Part shown: piece after piece, positions 22,251 through 30,240 of the stretch | Numbering within the stretch: the stretch's first letter is position 1 | Layout of the letters: every line of letters begins with the position of its first letter | From: CAWJNF01 sp963844235 | Lineage (GTDB): Bacteria > Actinomycetota > Thermoleophilia > Gaiellales > Gaiellaceae | NCBI GenBank assembly: GCA_963844235.1 | Contig: CAWJNF010000008.1 | Coordinates: 1,054,001-1,118,000, forward strand | DNA length: 64,000 nt | Reading direction: 5' to 3' | Translations under genes and position numbers: made by a program | Notes under the pieces: generated by a model | The model's database searches: none | The model's input: the letters and a program-made list of their open reading frames with translations, nothing else | What the model was told of the DNA's origin: nothing

Positions 22251-24619
22251 CCGGTCGGCCCCACAACCCCGTCAGCATTCGGCAAACGGTTGCCGACGGG
22301 CGGGCCAAGGCCCGCCCCTACGTCTCCATTCGCGAGCATGGACGCTGCGGCGGCGCGAACCCGCTCCGGCGTCAGCGGGAGCTCGTTGAGCTCGACGCCG
22401 AGCGCGTTCGAGACGGCGTTCGCGATCGCTCCGGGAGGCGCGAGCGTGCCCCCCTCCCCCGCGCCCTTGACGCCGTTCGGCGAGTCGGGCGAGGGCGTCT
22501 CGAGGTGCCGCACGTCGAGCTCGGGCATCTCCGCCGCCGTCAGGACGAGGTAGTCCATGAGCGAGGCGTTGACCAGGTTGCCGTCCTCGTCGTAGGCAAC
22601 CGCTTCGTAGAGCGTCCCGCCGATGCCCTGGGCGGTCGCTCCGTGCGTCTGCCCCTCGACGATCATCGGGTTGATGACCGTGCCGCAGTCCTCGACGATC
22701 GCGTACCGCAGGAGGCCGACATGCCCCGTCTCCGGGTCGACCTCGACCACGCAGGCGTGGGTTGCGTACGGGTAGCAGATCTCCGGCGGGTCGAAGCGCT
22801 CGCTGGCCTCGTAGCGGCCCTCACCCGCCGCCGCGGCCAGCTCGGCGACCCCGACGGCGCGCTCCGGGGCGCCGACCACGCGGACGGCGCTGTCGACAAC
22901 CTCGAGGTCCGCGGCCGCGACCTCCAGGCGCGCCGCCGCGTCGTCGACCAGGCGGTCGCGTACGACGGCGCAGGCCGCCTGGATGGCACCGCCGCCGGCA
23001 ATGGCGCTGCGGCTGGCGAACGTCCCGGTTCCCTCGAGGCCGCCGATCGACGTGTCCGGGGGCGCGACCGTCACGTCCTCCACCCGGAGCCCGAGCGCCT
23101 CCGCGACGAGCTGTGCGAAGGTCGTCGACAGACCCTGGCCCATGGACGGCAGCGTCGTCCAGAGCGTCGCCGTCCCGTCGTCGCCGAGCTTCACGCAGGC
23201 GCCGTCGTAGCCGGGGATCCCGAGGATGCCGCGCCGCGCGAAGACCTTCGAGTTGATGCCCGTGAACTCGACGTAGGAGGAGAGCCCGAGGCCCAGCAGC
23301 CGTCCTTCGGCACGCGCCTCCTCCTGCTCCTGCGCGAAGGCGTCGTACCCGATCGCCTCGAGCGCGGTGTCGAGTGCCGTCGCATAGTCCCCGCTGTCGT
23401 AGCGATGGTGCGTGACCGACGTGTACGGGAACTCGTCCGGCCGGATGAAGTTGCGACGCCTGATCTCCGCGCGGTCGATGCCGAGCTCTCCGGCGAGGAC
23501 GTCCATCAGGCGCTCGTGCACGAACGCCGAGACCGGGAGCCCGACACCGCGGTAGGCCCCCTCGGGGCACTTGTTCGTCGTCACCGAGCGGCCCCGCGCC
23601 CTGTAGCTCTCGACGCGGTAGGGCCCCGGGATCATGCCCGGCGTGCCCGCGGCCTCGAGGAGATGACCCTGCGGGTAGACGCCGTACGCGCCCACGTCGC
23701 AGACGACGTCGGCCTCGAGGCCGAGCAGCCGCCCGTCCGCGCTCGCCGCCGCGCGAACGCGTACCTCCTGGTCACGTGCGTGGCTGGCAGCCAGCAGGTT
23801 CTCGCTGCGATCCTCGATCCACTTCACGGGCCGGTCCAGGTGGCGGGCCAGCCACGCCACGACGATCTCCTCCGGGTACACGTGCGCCTTCTGGCCGAAG
23901 CCGCCGCCGATGTCGGGGCAGCGCACCCGGCAGGCCTCGAGCGGAAGCTCGAGCAGCTCCGAGAGCGCGGCCCGCACCCGGTAGGGCGCCTGGGTGGACG
24001 ACCAGACGCAGACGCCGCCTCCTTCCGGGACGGCGAGCACCCCGCGCGGCTCGATCGGCGTGGCGCAGTAGCGCGGGTTCACGAAGATGCGCTCGACGAC
24101 CACGGCGGCCTCGGCGAAGGCTCGCTCGACGTCTCCCCCTTCGACCCTGTGGTCGAAGACGGCGTTCGTCGGGTGCTCGTGCAGGCGCGGCGCGTCGTCG
24201 GCCAGCGCCCGCCACGGGTCGGCGAGCGCCTCGCGCGGCTCGATCTCGAGCTCGATCTCCTCGACCGCATCCTCCGCCAGATAGCGCGAGCCCGCGACGA
24301 CGACGGCGATCGCCTCGCCGACGAAGCGAACGACCTCGGAGGCGAGCAGAGGCCTCGGCGGGCTGTACGCATCGGCGTTGGCGAGCGGCGGCAGGAGCGG
24401 GCCCAGCGGGAGCTCCCGGCCGGTCACCGCCGCGTGGACGCCCTCGAGCGCCCGTGCCGCCTCCGCATCGAGGTGCACGATCTCGCCGTGCGCCACCGGG
24501 CTTCGCAGGAACGCCACCTCGAGCGTCCCGGGCAGGCGGATGTCGTCGACGAACTCCCCGCCGCCGGACAGGAGCCGCCGATCCTCGACCCGCGGCAGCG
24601 ATTGCCCGACCAAAGACAC
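22247..24619 (-). CDS. Molybdenum hydroxylase large subunit (CoxL/XdhA-like), system 2
   Basis: A 790-residue catalytic subunit starting VSLVGQSLPRVEDRRLLSGG, the classical CoxL-type N-terminus. It carries GEFVDDIRLPG, RFVGEAIAVVVA, PDIGGGFGQKAHVYPEE, PEGAYRGVGLPVS, PSMGQGLSTTFAQ and the catalytic glutamate in GVKGAGEGGTLAPPGA. The CO-dehydrogenase cysteine loop is absent, so it hydroxylates an organic substrate. GTG 24619 is chosen since a TACTCT box ends 6 nt upstream. Its medium and small subunits are encoded divergently (24670-26027). The last 25 residues (GDVGAGLGPPVGNRLPNADG) are encoded by a palindromic repeat, an unusual tail. The amidase-aldolase fusion gene follows with a 4-nt overlap. 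Confidence 0.9.
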   Translation of the reverse strand: MSLVGQSLPRVEDRRLLSGGGEFVDDIRLPGTLEVAFLRSPVAHGEIVHLDAEAARALEGVHAAVTGRELPLGPLLPPLANADAYSPPRPLLASEVVRFVGEAIAVVVAGSRYLAEDAVEEIELEIEPREALADPWRALADDAPRLHEHPTNAVFDHRVEGGDVERAFAEAAVVVERIFVNPRYCATPIEPRGVLAVPEGGGVCVWSSTQAPYRVRAALSELLELPLEACRVRCPDIGGGFGQKAHVYPEEIVVAWLARHLDRPVKWIEDRSENLLAASHARDQEVRVRAAASADGRLLGLEADVVCDVGAYGVYPQGHLLEAAGTPGMIPGPYRVESYRARGRSVTTNKCPEGAYRGVGLPVSAFVHERLMDVLAGELGIDRAEIRRRNFIRPDEFPYTSVTHHRYDSGDYATALDTALEAIGYDAFAQEQEEARAEGRLLGLGLSSYVEFTGINSKVFARRGILGIPGYDGACVKLGDDGTATLWTTLPSMGQGLSTTFAQLVAEALGLRVEDVTVAPPDTSIGGLEGTGTFASRSAIAGGGAIQAACAVVRDRLVDDAAARLEVAAADLEVVDSAVRVVGAPERAVGVAELAAAAGEGRYEASERFDPPEICYPYATHACVVEVDPETGHVGLLRYAIVEDCGTVINPMIVEGQTHGATAQGIGGTLYEAVAYDEDGNLVNASLMDYLVLTAAEMPELDVRHLETPSPDSPNGVKGAGEGGTLAPPGAIANAVSNALGVELNELPLTPERVRAAAASMLANGDVGAGLGPPVGNRLPNADGVVGPTG
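22281..22317. repeat. REP-like palindrome inside the 3' end of the large-subunit gene
   Basis: Two adjacent hairpins: GGCAA-ACGG-TTGCC (22281-22294) and the perfect 9-bp stem GGGCGGGCC-AA-GGCCCGCCC (22298-22317), followed by CTAC. The latter reads GTAGGGGCGGGCC on the minus strand, matching the outer arm sequence GTAGGGGCCG of the element at 56484. It encodes the C-terminal tail of the large subunit. Confidence 0.6.
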
Positions 24620-24624
24620 CGGAC

Positions 24625-24631
24625 TAGAGTA
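24625..24631. promoter_or_regulatory. Overlapping divergent -10 boxes between the two halves of system 2
   Basis: TAGAGT on the + strand (24625-24630) and TACTCT on the minus strand (24631-24626) share five base pairs. The minus box is 6 nt from GTG 24619 (leaderless). The + box would start transcription about 33 nt before ATG 24670. One symmetric element could thus drive both the large subunit and the FAD/Fe-S subunits of one enzyme. Confidence 0.5.
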
Positions 24632-24669
24632 ATCGCCCCGGCATCGGCGCTCGGCCGGGCCGACGTCCG

Positions 24670-25548
24670 ATGAAGCCACCCCGCTTCGACTACGAGAGAC
24701 CCGAGGGCCTCGACGAGGCCCTCGCCGTCCTGGCGGCCCGGGGCGAGGAGGCCAAGGTGCTGGCGGGCGGACAGAGCCTCGTGCCGTTGCTCAACTTCCG
24801 GCTCGCCAGGCCCGACTGCCTCGTCGACCTGAACGAAATCTCCGAGCTCGCCTACGTGCATGCGGAAAACGGCACGCTGAGGATCGGGGCCATGACACGC
24901 CAGGCCGAGCTCGAGCGCTCGGACGCCGCTGCCGCAGGCTGGCCCCTGCTCGTCGAGGCCGTGCGGCTCGTCGGGCACCCGCAGATCCGCAACCGCGGCA
25001 CCGTTGGTGGCTCCGTCGCCCACGCCGACCCGGCCGCCGAGCTCCCTGCCGCCCTGGCCGCGCTCGCCGCCACGTTCCACGTGAGCTCGGCCCGCGGAGC
25101 CCGCTCGCTGCGCTTCGACGAGCTCTCCGTCACCCATCTCACCACGTCGCTCGAGCCCGACGAGGTGCTCGTCGAGATCGAGGTGCCGGCCCCGCCGCCT
25201 CGCACGGGCGCGTCGTTCGTCGAGTTCACGCGCCGACACGGCGACTTCGCGCTTGCCGGGGCTGCCGCCGTCGTGACGCTCTCCGAGACGGGCGCGTGCG
25301 AACGCGCTGCCATCGCGCTCCTCGCCGCCGGGCCGACGCCGGTACGTGCGACGGCCGCCGAGGAGTGGCTCTCCGGTGTCGTCCTCGACGAGCGGAGCGC
25401 CGCCGAGGCCGGCGCGCGCGCGGCCGCCGGCACTCGCCCGCCGAGCGACGTCCACGGGGGCACGGATTTCCGCCGCGGGCTCGCCGAGGTGATGGTCCGC
25501 CGTGCGCTGCTGCTCGCGGCGCAGCGTGCCCAAGGGGGGCCGGCGTGA
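24670..25548 (+). CDS. Molybdenum hydroxylase FAD subunit (CoxM-like), system 2
   Basis: A 292-residue FAD subunit. N-terminal KPPRFDYERPEGLDEALAV, the flavin loops LAGGQSLVPLLNFRLARP and TVGGSVAHADPAAELP, and the C-terminal domain with GASFVEFTRRHGDFAL are all canonical. It forms an electron chain with the 2Fe-2S protein encoded 4 nt into its end and the divergent large subunit. No ribosome site precedes ATG 24670. Confidence 0.93.
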   Translation: MKPPRFDYERPEGLDEALAVLAARGEEAKVLAGGQSLVPLLNFRLARPDCLVDLNEISELAYVHAENGTLRIGAMTRQAELERSDAAAAGWPLLVEAVRLVGHPQIRNRGTVGGSVAHADPAAELPAALAALAATFHVSSARGARSLRFDELSVTHLTTSLEPDEVLVEIEVPAPPPRTGASFVEFTRRHGDFALAGAAAVVTLSETGACERAAIALLAAGPTPVRATAAEEWLSGVVLDERSAAEAGARAAAGTRPPSDVHGGTDFRRGLAEVMVRRALLLAAQRAQGGPA

Positions 25549-26027
25549 AGCGCGCCGTCGCCATCCAGATCAACGGCACGCACTGGGAGCGCGAGATCGA
25601 GCCCCGCCTGCTCCTCTCCGACTTCATCCGTCACGAGGCCGGGCTGACCGGCACGCACGTCGGCTGCGAGCACGGTGTCTGCGGCGCGTGCACAGTGCAA
25701 CTCGACGGTGCGCCCGTCCGTTCGTGCCTCCTTTTCGCCGTCCAGGCGAACGGCCACGCGGTGCGCACGATCGAGAGCCTGCAGGGAGCGGACGGGCAGC
25801 CGCACGCCCTCCAGCAGGCCTTCCACGAGCTGCACGCCCTCCAGTGCGGCTTCTGCACCCCGGGCTTCCTGATGTCGCTCGAGCCGCTCCTTGACGGGCT
25901 GGACGGGGTGACCGACAACGAGATCCGCGAGGCTCTCTCCGGGAACCTCTGCCGCTGCACCGGCTACCAGAACATCGTCGCCGCGGTCCGACTCGCCGCC
26001 TCACGCTCCACAGGCGGATCATCATGA
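25545..26027 (+). CDS. Molybdenum hydroxylase 2Fe-2S subunit (CoxS-like), system 2
   Basis: A 160-residue iron-sulfur subunit with both cluster motifs: GCEHGVCGACTVQLDG with the following RSC, and CGFCTPGF with GNLCRCTGYQNIV. The GTG at 25545 overlaps the FAD subunit stop by 4 nt. The stop likewise overlaps the SMP-30 start by 4 nt, so the three genes form one transcription and translation unit. Confidence 0.93.
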   Translation: MKRAVAIQINGTHWEREIEPRLLLSDFIRHEAGLTGTHVGCEHGVCGACTVQLDGAPVRSCLLFAVQANGHAVRTIESLQGADGQPHALQQAFHELHALQCGFCTPGFLMSLEPLLDGLDGVTDNEIREALSGNLCRCTGYQNIVAAVRLAASRSTGGSS

Positions 26028-26932
26028 CGATCCAGGTCAACTCTCCGCGTCTGCACGACGTCGTCGACCCCGAGGCCGAGGTGGAGCAGGTCGCAACGGG
26101 CTTCGAGTTCACCGAGGGCCCCGTCTGGAACGGCATCGAGGGCTTCCTCCTCTTCAGCGACGTGTCCGGAGACGTCACCGTTCGCTGGAGCGAGGACGAC
26201 GGCGCGACGGACTGGCGCCGGCCGAGCGGCCACGCGAACGGCCTCGTGTACGACGCGGAGCACCGCCTCGTCGCGTGCGAGCACGACCGCAGCGTCGTCA
26301 CGCGCGCGGAGCTCGACGGATCGGTGAGCGTCGTCGCCTCCCACTACGACGGCAAGGAGCTGAACAGCCCCAACGACGTCTGCGTCAGCTCGGACGGCGC
26401 CGTCTGGTTCACCGACCCGCACCCCTCGGGCCGGACGGCCGACTGGGGGATCGAGCGCGACGCCGAGCTCGATTTCCGCGGGGTCTTCCGGATCACGCCC
26501 GGAGCGGCCGAGCCCGCGCTGCTCACCGCCGAGCTCGACTTCCCGAACGGCCTCTGCCTCTCCCCCGACGAGCGCCGGCTCTACGTGAACGACTCGTGGC
26601 GCATGCAAATCCGCGTTTTCGACGTCAGGCCCGATGGCAGTATCGAGAACAACCGGCTGCTCCTCACGGAGCCGGGGCCGGGCACCTTCCAGGACGGCAT
26701 CCCCGACGGCATGAAGTGCGACGCGCTCGGCAACCTCTACTGCACGGGGCCGGGCGGCGTCTGGGTCATCTCGCCCGAGGGCGAGCACCTCGGCACGATC
26801 GGGATCCCCGAACCAGCCTCCAACATGGCCTTCGGCGGGCCGGGTTGGTCGACGCTCTACGTCACCGCGACTCATTCCGTCTACCGCGTGCGCCTGCGAG
26901 TGCGGAGCGCCCCGCTTCCGCACGCGCCCTGA
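26024..26932 (+). CDS. SMP-30/gluconolactonase/LRE family hydrolase
   Basis: A 302-residue six-bladed beta-propeller lactonase. Metal-site residues are visible in FTEGPVWNG (Glu), NSPNDVCVSSDG (Asn) and DGIPDGMKCDALGN (Asp), with LYVNDSW and DFPNGLCLSPDE blades between. The family opens sugar or other lactones in the cytoplasm. Position as the last gene of the system 2 small-subunit operon suggests that it hydrolyses a lactone or lactam produced by the hydroxylase; this is inference. It converges on the GAF-domain gene with a 19-nt gap. Confidence 0.88.
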   Translation: MTIQVNSPRLHDVVDPEAEVEQVATGFEFTEGPVWNGIEGFLLFSDVSGDVTVRWSEDDGATDWRRPSGHANGLVYDAEHRLVACEHDRSVVTRAELDGSVSVVASHYDGKELNSPNDVCVSSDGAVWFTDPHPSGRTADWGIERDAELDFRGVFRITPGAAEPALLTAELDFPNGLCLSPDERRLYVNDSWRMQIRVFDVRPDGSIENNRLLLTEPGPGTFQDGIPDGMKCDALGNLYCTGPGGVWVISPEGEHLGTIGIPEPASNMAFGGPGWSTLYVTATHSVYRVRLRVRSAPLPHAP

Positions 26933-26951
26933 GATCGGACGGGGGGACCGC

Positions 26952-27374
26952 TCAGGCGAGCTCCTGCTCGACCCGCGCGACGATCTCCTGGAGCGACGCG
27001 ATCTCCGAGTCCATCCAGTGTCGCGGTCCCGGCGCGTGGTGAACGGATACGAGGCCGACGAGCTCGCCGCCGCGCTGGACCGGCGCGAGCATCTGCGCCC
27101 TGGCGCCGTAGCGCTCGATCAGCTCCGGCGCCGGCGCCGGATCGACACCGAGCAGGTCATCCTGCACGAGAATCCGGCGCTCGCGATCGACCCACTGGAA
27201 CGTCGCCGACGCGCGCACGGCAAGCCCTCGGTCGCCGGCGATCGAGTGGATCCCGGGCGCGAGCGCTTCGGCCTTGACGGGAAACTCGACGCCCGGCTCG
27301 TCGTCGATCCGCACCGTCGTGCGGCTCGCTCCCGTGCGCTCGAGCAGCTCCTCGGCGAGCTTCTGAAACGGCAT
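26952..27374 (-). CDS. Stand-alone GAF-domain protein
   Basis: A 140-residue single GAF domain (sensor fold). Sequence runs MPFQKLAEELLERTGASRTT, then the central sheet with LAVRASATFQWVDRERRIL and RAQMLAPVQRGGELVGLVSV, and a C-terminal helix EIASLQEIVARVEQELA. GELVGLVSVHH is the characteristic last strands. Ligand-binding residues cannot be assigned. A GAGGAGG ribosome site precedes ATG 27374. It is divergent from the M20 amidase gene and may sense a small ligand or act on that promoter through a partner; no output domain is present. Confidence 0.75.
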   Translation of the reverse strand: MPFQKLAEELLERTGASRTTVRIDDEPGVEFPVKAEALAPGIHSIAGDRGLAVRASATFQWVDRERRILVQDDLLGVDPAPAPELIERYGARAQMLAPVQRGGELVGLVSVHHAPGPRHWMDSEIASLQEIVARVEQELA

Positions 27375-27399
27375 GACCCTCCTCGGGACTCGGGCGTAT

Positions 27400-27405
27400 T
27401 ACGGT
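27400..27405 (+). promoter_or_regulatory. Leaderless -10 box (TACGGT)
   Basis: TACGGT ends 6 nt before GTG 27412 of the second M20 amidase. No ribosome site precedes the GTG. The spacing equals that at 9738 and 10878. Confidence 0.5.
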
Positions 27406-27411
27406 ACCGGC

Positions 27412-28668
27412 GTGACCGCCGGCGACATCGCCATCGACCGCGAGAGCAGCGCCGCGCGGATCGAGCGCGACATCGAGACGCTGGGCGGACCGGACTACAC
27501 GAGCTCGTCCGACGCCATCCGGCGCTACGCCTACACGACTGAATACCGCAATACGCTCGACTACTTCACCGCCGAGCTCGACGCGATCGGCTTCGAGGTC
27601 TCGGAGGATCCGGTCGGCAATCTCGTGGCACGCAACCGGCCGCGAGGCGAGAAGGTCTTCGGGGTCGGCTCGCATTGCGACTCGAACCGCAACGGCGGCA
27701 AGTACGACGGCACGATGGGCGTCGTCACCGCGCTCGAGGTCTGCCGGCTCGACCACGAGCTCGGGCTAGGCCTGCCACTACAGCTGATCTCGTTCCTCGA
27801 AGAGGAGGCCTCGGGCTTCGGCGAGCCCTTCATCGGCAGCCGCGCGATAACCCAGGAGATCGACGAGCAGCACCTTCGCGAAGGTGTCAGGGCGATCGAC
27901 GACGGACGCTCGTTCTGGGAGCACGCGACCGAGGCGGGCTACGAGCCGGGGCGGTGGCGGGAGTGCATCCACGTCCTCGACGACATGGTCGGATGGATCG
28001 AGATGCACATCGAGCAGGGACGCGTGCTCCAGGACGCCGGCGAGCGGCTCGGTATCGTGAACGCGATCGTCGGCCTCCTGTGGGCCGACCTCACGATCCA
28101 TGGCCGCGCGGATCACGCGGGCGGCACGCCGATGGATCTCCGCCAGGATGCCGGCTCGGTCGCGGCCGAGTGCGTGCTCGAGCTCGAGCGGCTGGCAACG
28201 GCGGCCGGCGGCGGGACAGTAGCCACGGCCGGGGAGTGTGTCTACTGGCCGAGCCTGAAGAACGTCATCCCGGGCGAGGTCAGGCTGGGGCTCGACATCC
28301 GCAGCGTGACCACCGAGGCCTACCGGGGCGTTGCCCGAGGAATCGCCGACTTCGCACGGGACGCCGCAGCCAGACGAGGGATGACGGCCGAGTACGTGCA
28401 GCGCTCGGACACGTCCGCGACGCCGATGGACGCCACCGTCGTCGAGGCGCTGGCGGCCGCCGCCGCCGCAACCGGCGAGGCGTTCCGCCAGATGCCGTCC
28501 GGTGCGGGCCACGACACGCAGCTCGTTGCCGCCCACGTGCCGAGTGCCATGCTCTTCGTGCCCTGCAAGGACGGCGTCAGCCACGACCCGTCCGAAGAGG
28601 CGAGCCCGGCCGACGGGGCGCTCGCCGCCGAGGTCATGCTGAACGCGATCAGGCGCTTTCTCGGCTGA
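27412..28668 (+). CDS. M20 family N-carbamoyl-amino-acid/allantoate amidohydrolase (second copy)
   Basis: A 418-residue paralogue of the protein at 10890-12149, colinear over its length. Metal and catalytic motifs are GVGSHCDSNRNGGKYDGTMGV, LEEEASGFG, MHIEQGRVL, GRADHAGGTPMDLRQD, PSGAGHDTQ and GVSHDPSE. The last zinc-site block reads SHDPS where the first copy has SHHPA, a possible difference at the active site edge. It would release ammonia and CO2 from an N-carbamoyl or ureido acid. GTG 27412 begins VTAGDIAIDRESSAARI, matching the paralogue's start. Two SDR genes follow within 2 nt, so it is probably an operon. Confidence 0.88.
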   Translation: MTAGDIAIDRESSAARIERDIETLGGPDYTSSSDAIRRYAYTTEYRNTLDYFTAELDAIGFEVSEDPVGNLVARNRPRGEKVFGVGSHCDSNRNGGKYDGTMGVVTALEVCRLDHELGLGLPLQLISFLEEEASGFGEPFIGSRAITQEIDEQHLREGVRAIDDGRSFWEHATEAGYEPGRWRECIHVLDDMVGWIEMHIEQGRVLQDAGERLGIVNAIVGLLWADLTIHGRADHAGGTPMDLRQDAGSVAAECVLELERLATAAGGGTVATAGECVYWPSLKNVIPGEVRLGLDIRSVTTEAYRGVARGIADFARDAAARRGMTAEYVQRSDTSATPMDATVVEALAAAAAATGEAFRQMPSGAGHDTQLVAAHVPSAMLFVPCKDGVSHDPSEEASPADGALAAEVMLNAIRRFLG

Positions 28669-28670
28669 TC

Positions 28671-29441
28671 GTGGGGCACCCGCTCCTGACGTTCGCGGGC
28701 CGCTGCGCCGTCGTGACGGGCGCCGGGCGCGGGTTCGGCGAGCAGATCGCCGTCGACCTCGGCGAGCTGGGCGCCGCTGTCGGGGTCCTCGACGTGGACG
28801 GCGAGGCTGCCGACGCATGCGCCGCACGGCTCGAGGCAAGCGGTGTACGCGCGGCAGCGGCCATGTGCGACGTCTCCGACGCCGCGGGAGTGCAGTCCGC
28901 CTTCGCATCGGTGGTCGACGCGCTCGGAGACGTCGACGTCCTCGTCAACAACGCGGGAATCGCGACCTTCACCCCCTTCCTCGAGACGACCGAGGAGGAG
29001 TTCGACCGGATCTTCGCCGTCAACTACACGGGAACGTTCAACTGCTGCCAGGCGGTCGTGCCCGGCATGGTCGAGCGGGGTTTCGGGCGCATCGTCAACA
29101 TCGCGTCGGTCGCGGGCAAGCGCGGGGGCGGGTTCCTCGGCCGGGTGACGTACTCGAGCACCAAGGCCGGCGTGATCGGGTTCACGAAGGCGCTCGCCCG
29201 CGAGCTGGCACCCCACGGGGTCACCGTCAACGCCGTCGCGCCCGGCGCCATCGACACCGAGATGACGAAGGTGCTGCGCGACGACAAGGAGCTCCTCGCC
29301 CGGGTGCTGGCGGCCATCCCGATGGGGCGACGCGGCGAGATCCAGGACGTCTCGGACACGGTCTGCTTCCTCGCCTCCGACCTGGCCGCGTACATGACCG
29401 GGGAGACGATCGACGTCGACGGAGGGGTGACGATGGAATGA
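28671..29441 (+). CDS. Short-chain dehydrogenase/reductase (SDR)
   Basis: A 256-residue classical SDR. NAD(P)-binding TGAGRGFGEQIA, the acidic residue in GVLDVDG (suggesting NAD), NNAG motif in VLVNNAGIATF, catalytic Ser in NIASVAGKRGGG, YSSTK (Tyr and Lys) and the terminal DVDGGVTME. GTG 28671 starts 2 nt after the M20 stop. It oxidises or reduces a secondary alcohol/ketone, FabG-like; given the context it likely acts on a hydroxy acid. It shares the long active-site loop VAGKRGGGFLG with the next gene, so the two are recent duplicates or partners. Confidence 0.88.
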   Translation: MGHPLLTFAGRCAVVTGAGRGFGEQIAVDLGELGAAVGVLDVDGEAADACAARLEASGVRAAAAMCDVSDAAGVQSAFASVVDALGDVDVLVNNAGIATFTPFLETTEEEFDRIFAVNYTGTFNCCQAVVPGMVERGFGRIVNIASVAGKRGGGFLGRVTYSSTKAGVIGFTKALARELAPHGVTVNAVAPGAIDTEMTKVLRDDKELLARVLAAIPMGRRGEIQDVSDTVCFLASDLAAYMTGETIDVDGGVTME

Positions 29442-30214
29442 GCGTCGACGAGCGCCTCCGCGTCTCGGGCCGAACGGCGCTCGTCACCGGCGCGGGCGCC
29501 GGGATCGGCCGCGCGACCGCGCGGTTGCTCGCCGAGCAAGGGGCGCAGGCGCTCATCCTGCTCGACCTCGACGCGGCGCGGCTCGGCGAGGCGGCCGAGG
29601 AATGCGCCGCCCTCGGCGCCGTAGCTCAGGCGGGAACGGTCGACTGCGGAGACTTTTCGGCCGTGGCCTCGATCATCCCCGAGCTCGAGCAGGCGACCGG
29701 ACCCGTCGACCTGCTCGTCAACGCCGCCGGCAACGTCACCGCCTCGACGTTCCTCTCGCTTACGCCGGAGGAGTGGGACTCTGCGCTTCGCAGCCACGTC
29801 AAGAGCACCTTCGCGACATGCCGACTGGTCGTGCCGGGGATGGTGGAGCGGCGCTGGGGTCGCGTCGTCAACGTCGCGTCGGTCGCCGGCAAACGGGGAG
29901 GTGGCTTTCTCGGCAAGAGCGCATACGCGGGCGCCAAGGCCGCCGTCAACGGCTTCACGAAGGCTCTGGCGCGAGAGGTCGCGCCCTACGGTGTTCGGGT
30001 CAACGCGATCAACCCGGGGCTCGTCGACACCGCGCGCCTGGACACTTTGCGCGCCGATCCCGACGTGTGGGCCCGCTGCCTGGCCGCGGTGCCGCTCGGC
30101 CGGGTCGGCGAGCCGAGAGAGATCGCGGCCGCGATCCTCTTCCTGCTCTCGGATGTGTCGGGCTACGTCACCGGCGAGACGATGAACGTCGACGGCGGCA
30201 TCGTGATGGAGTAG
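29438..30214 (+). CDS. Short-chain dehydrogenase/reductase (SDR), second copy
   Basis: A 258-residue SDR overlapping the previous gene by 4 nt (ATGA). It has TGAGAGIGRATA, LILLDLDAARLG (Asp, NAD preference), LLVNAAGNVTAS (NAAG instead of NNAG), the active-site VASVAGKRGGGFLGKSAY, YAGAK, and terminal NVDGGIVME. SDR pairs in tandem sometimes form heteromers. The substrate is unknown. Confidence 0.88.
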   Translation: MSVDERLRVSGRTALVTGAGAGIGRATARLLAEQGAQALILLDLDAARLGEAAEECAALGAVAQAGTVDCGDFSAVASIIPELEQATGPVDLLVNAAGNVTASTFLSLTPEEWDSALRSHVKSTFATCRLVVPGMVERRWGRVVNVASVAGKRGGGFLGKSAYAGAKAAVNGFTKALAREVAPYGVRVNAINPGLVDTARLDTLRADPDVWARCLAAVPLGRVGEPREIAAAILFLLSDVSGYVTGETMNVDGGIVME

Positions 30215-30240
30215 GCCGTTGCGTGCCGCACGGGGCGCAA

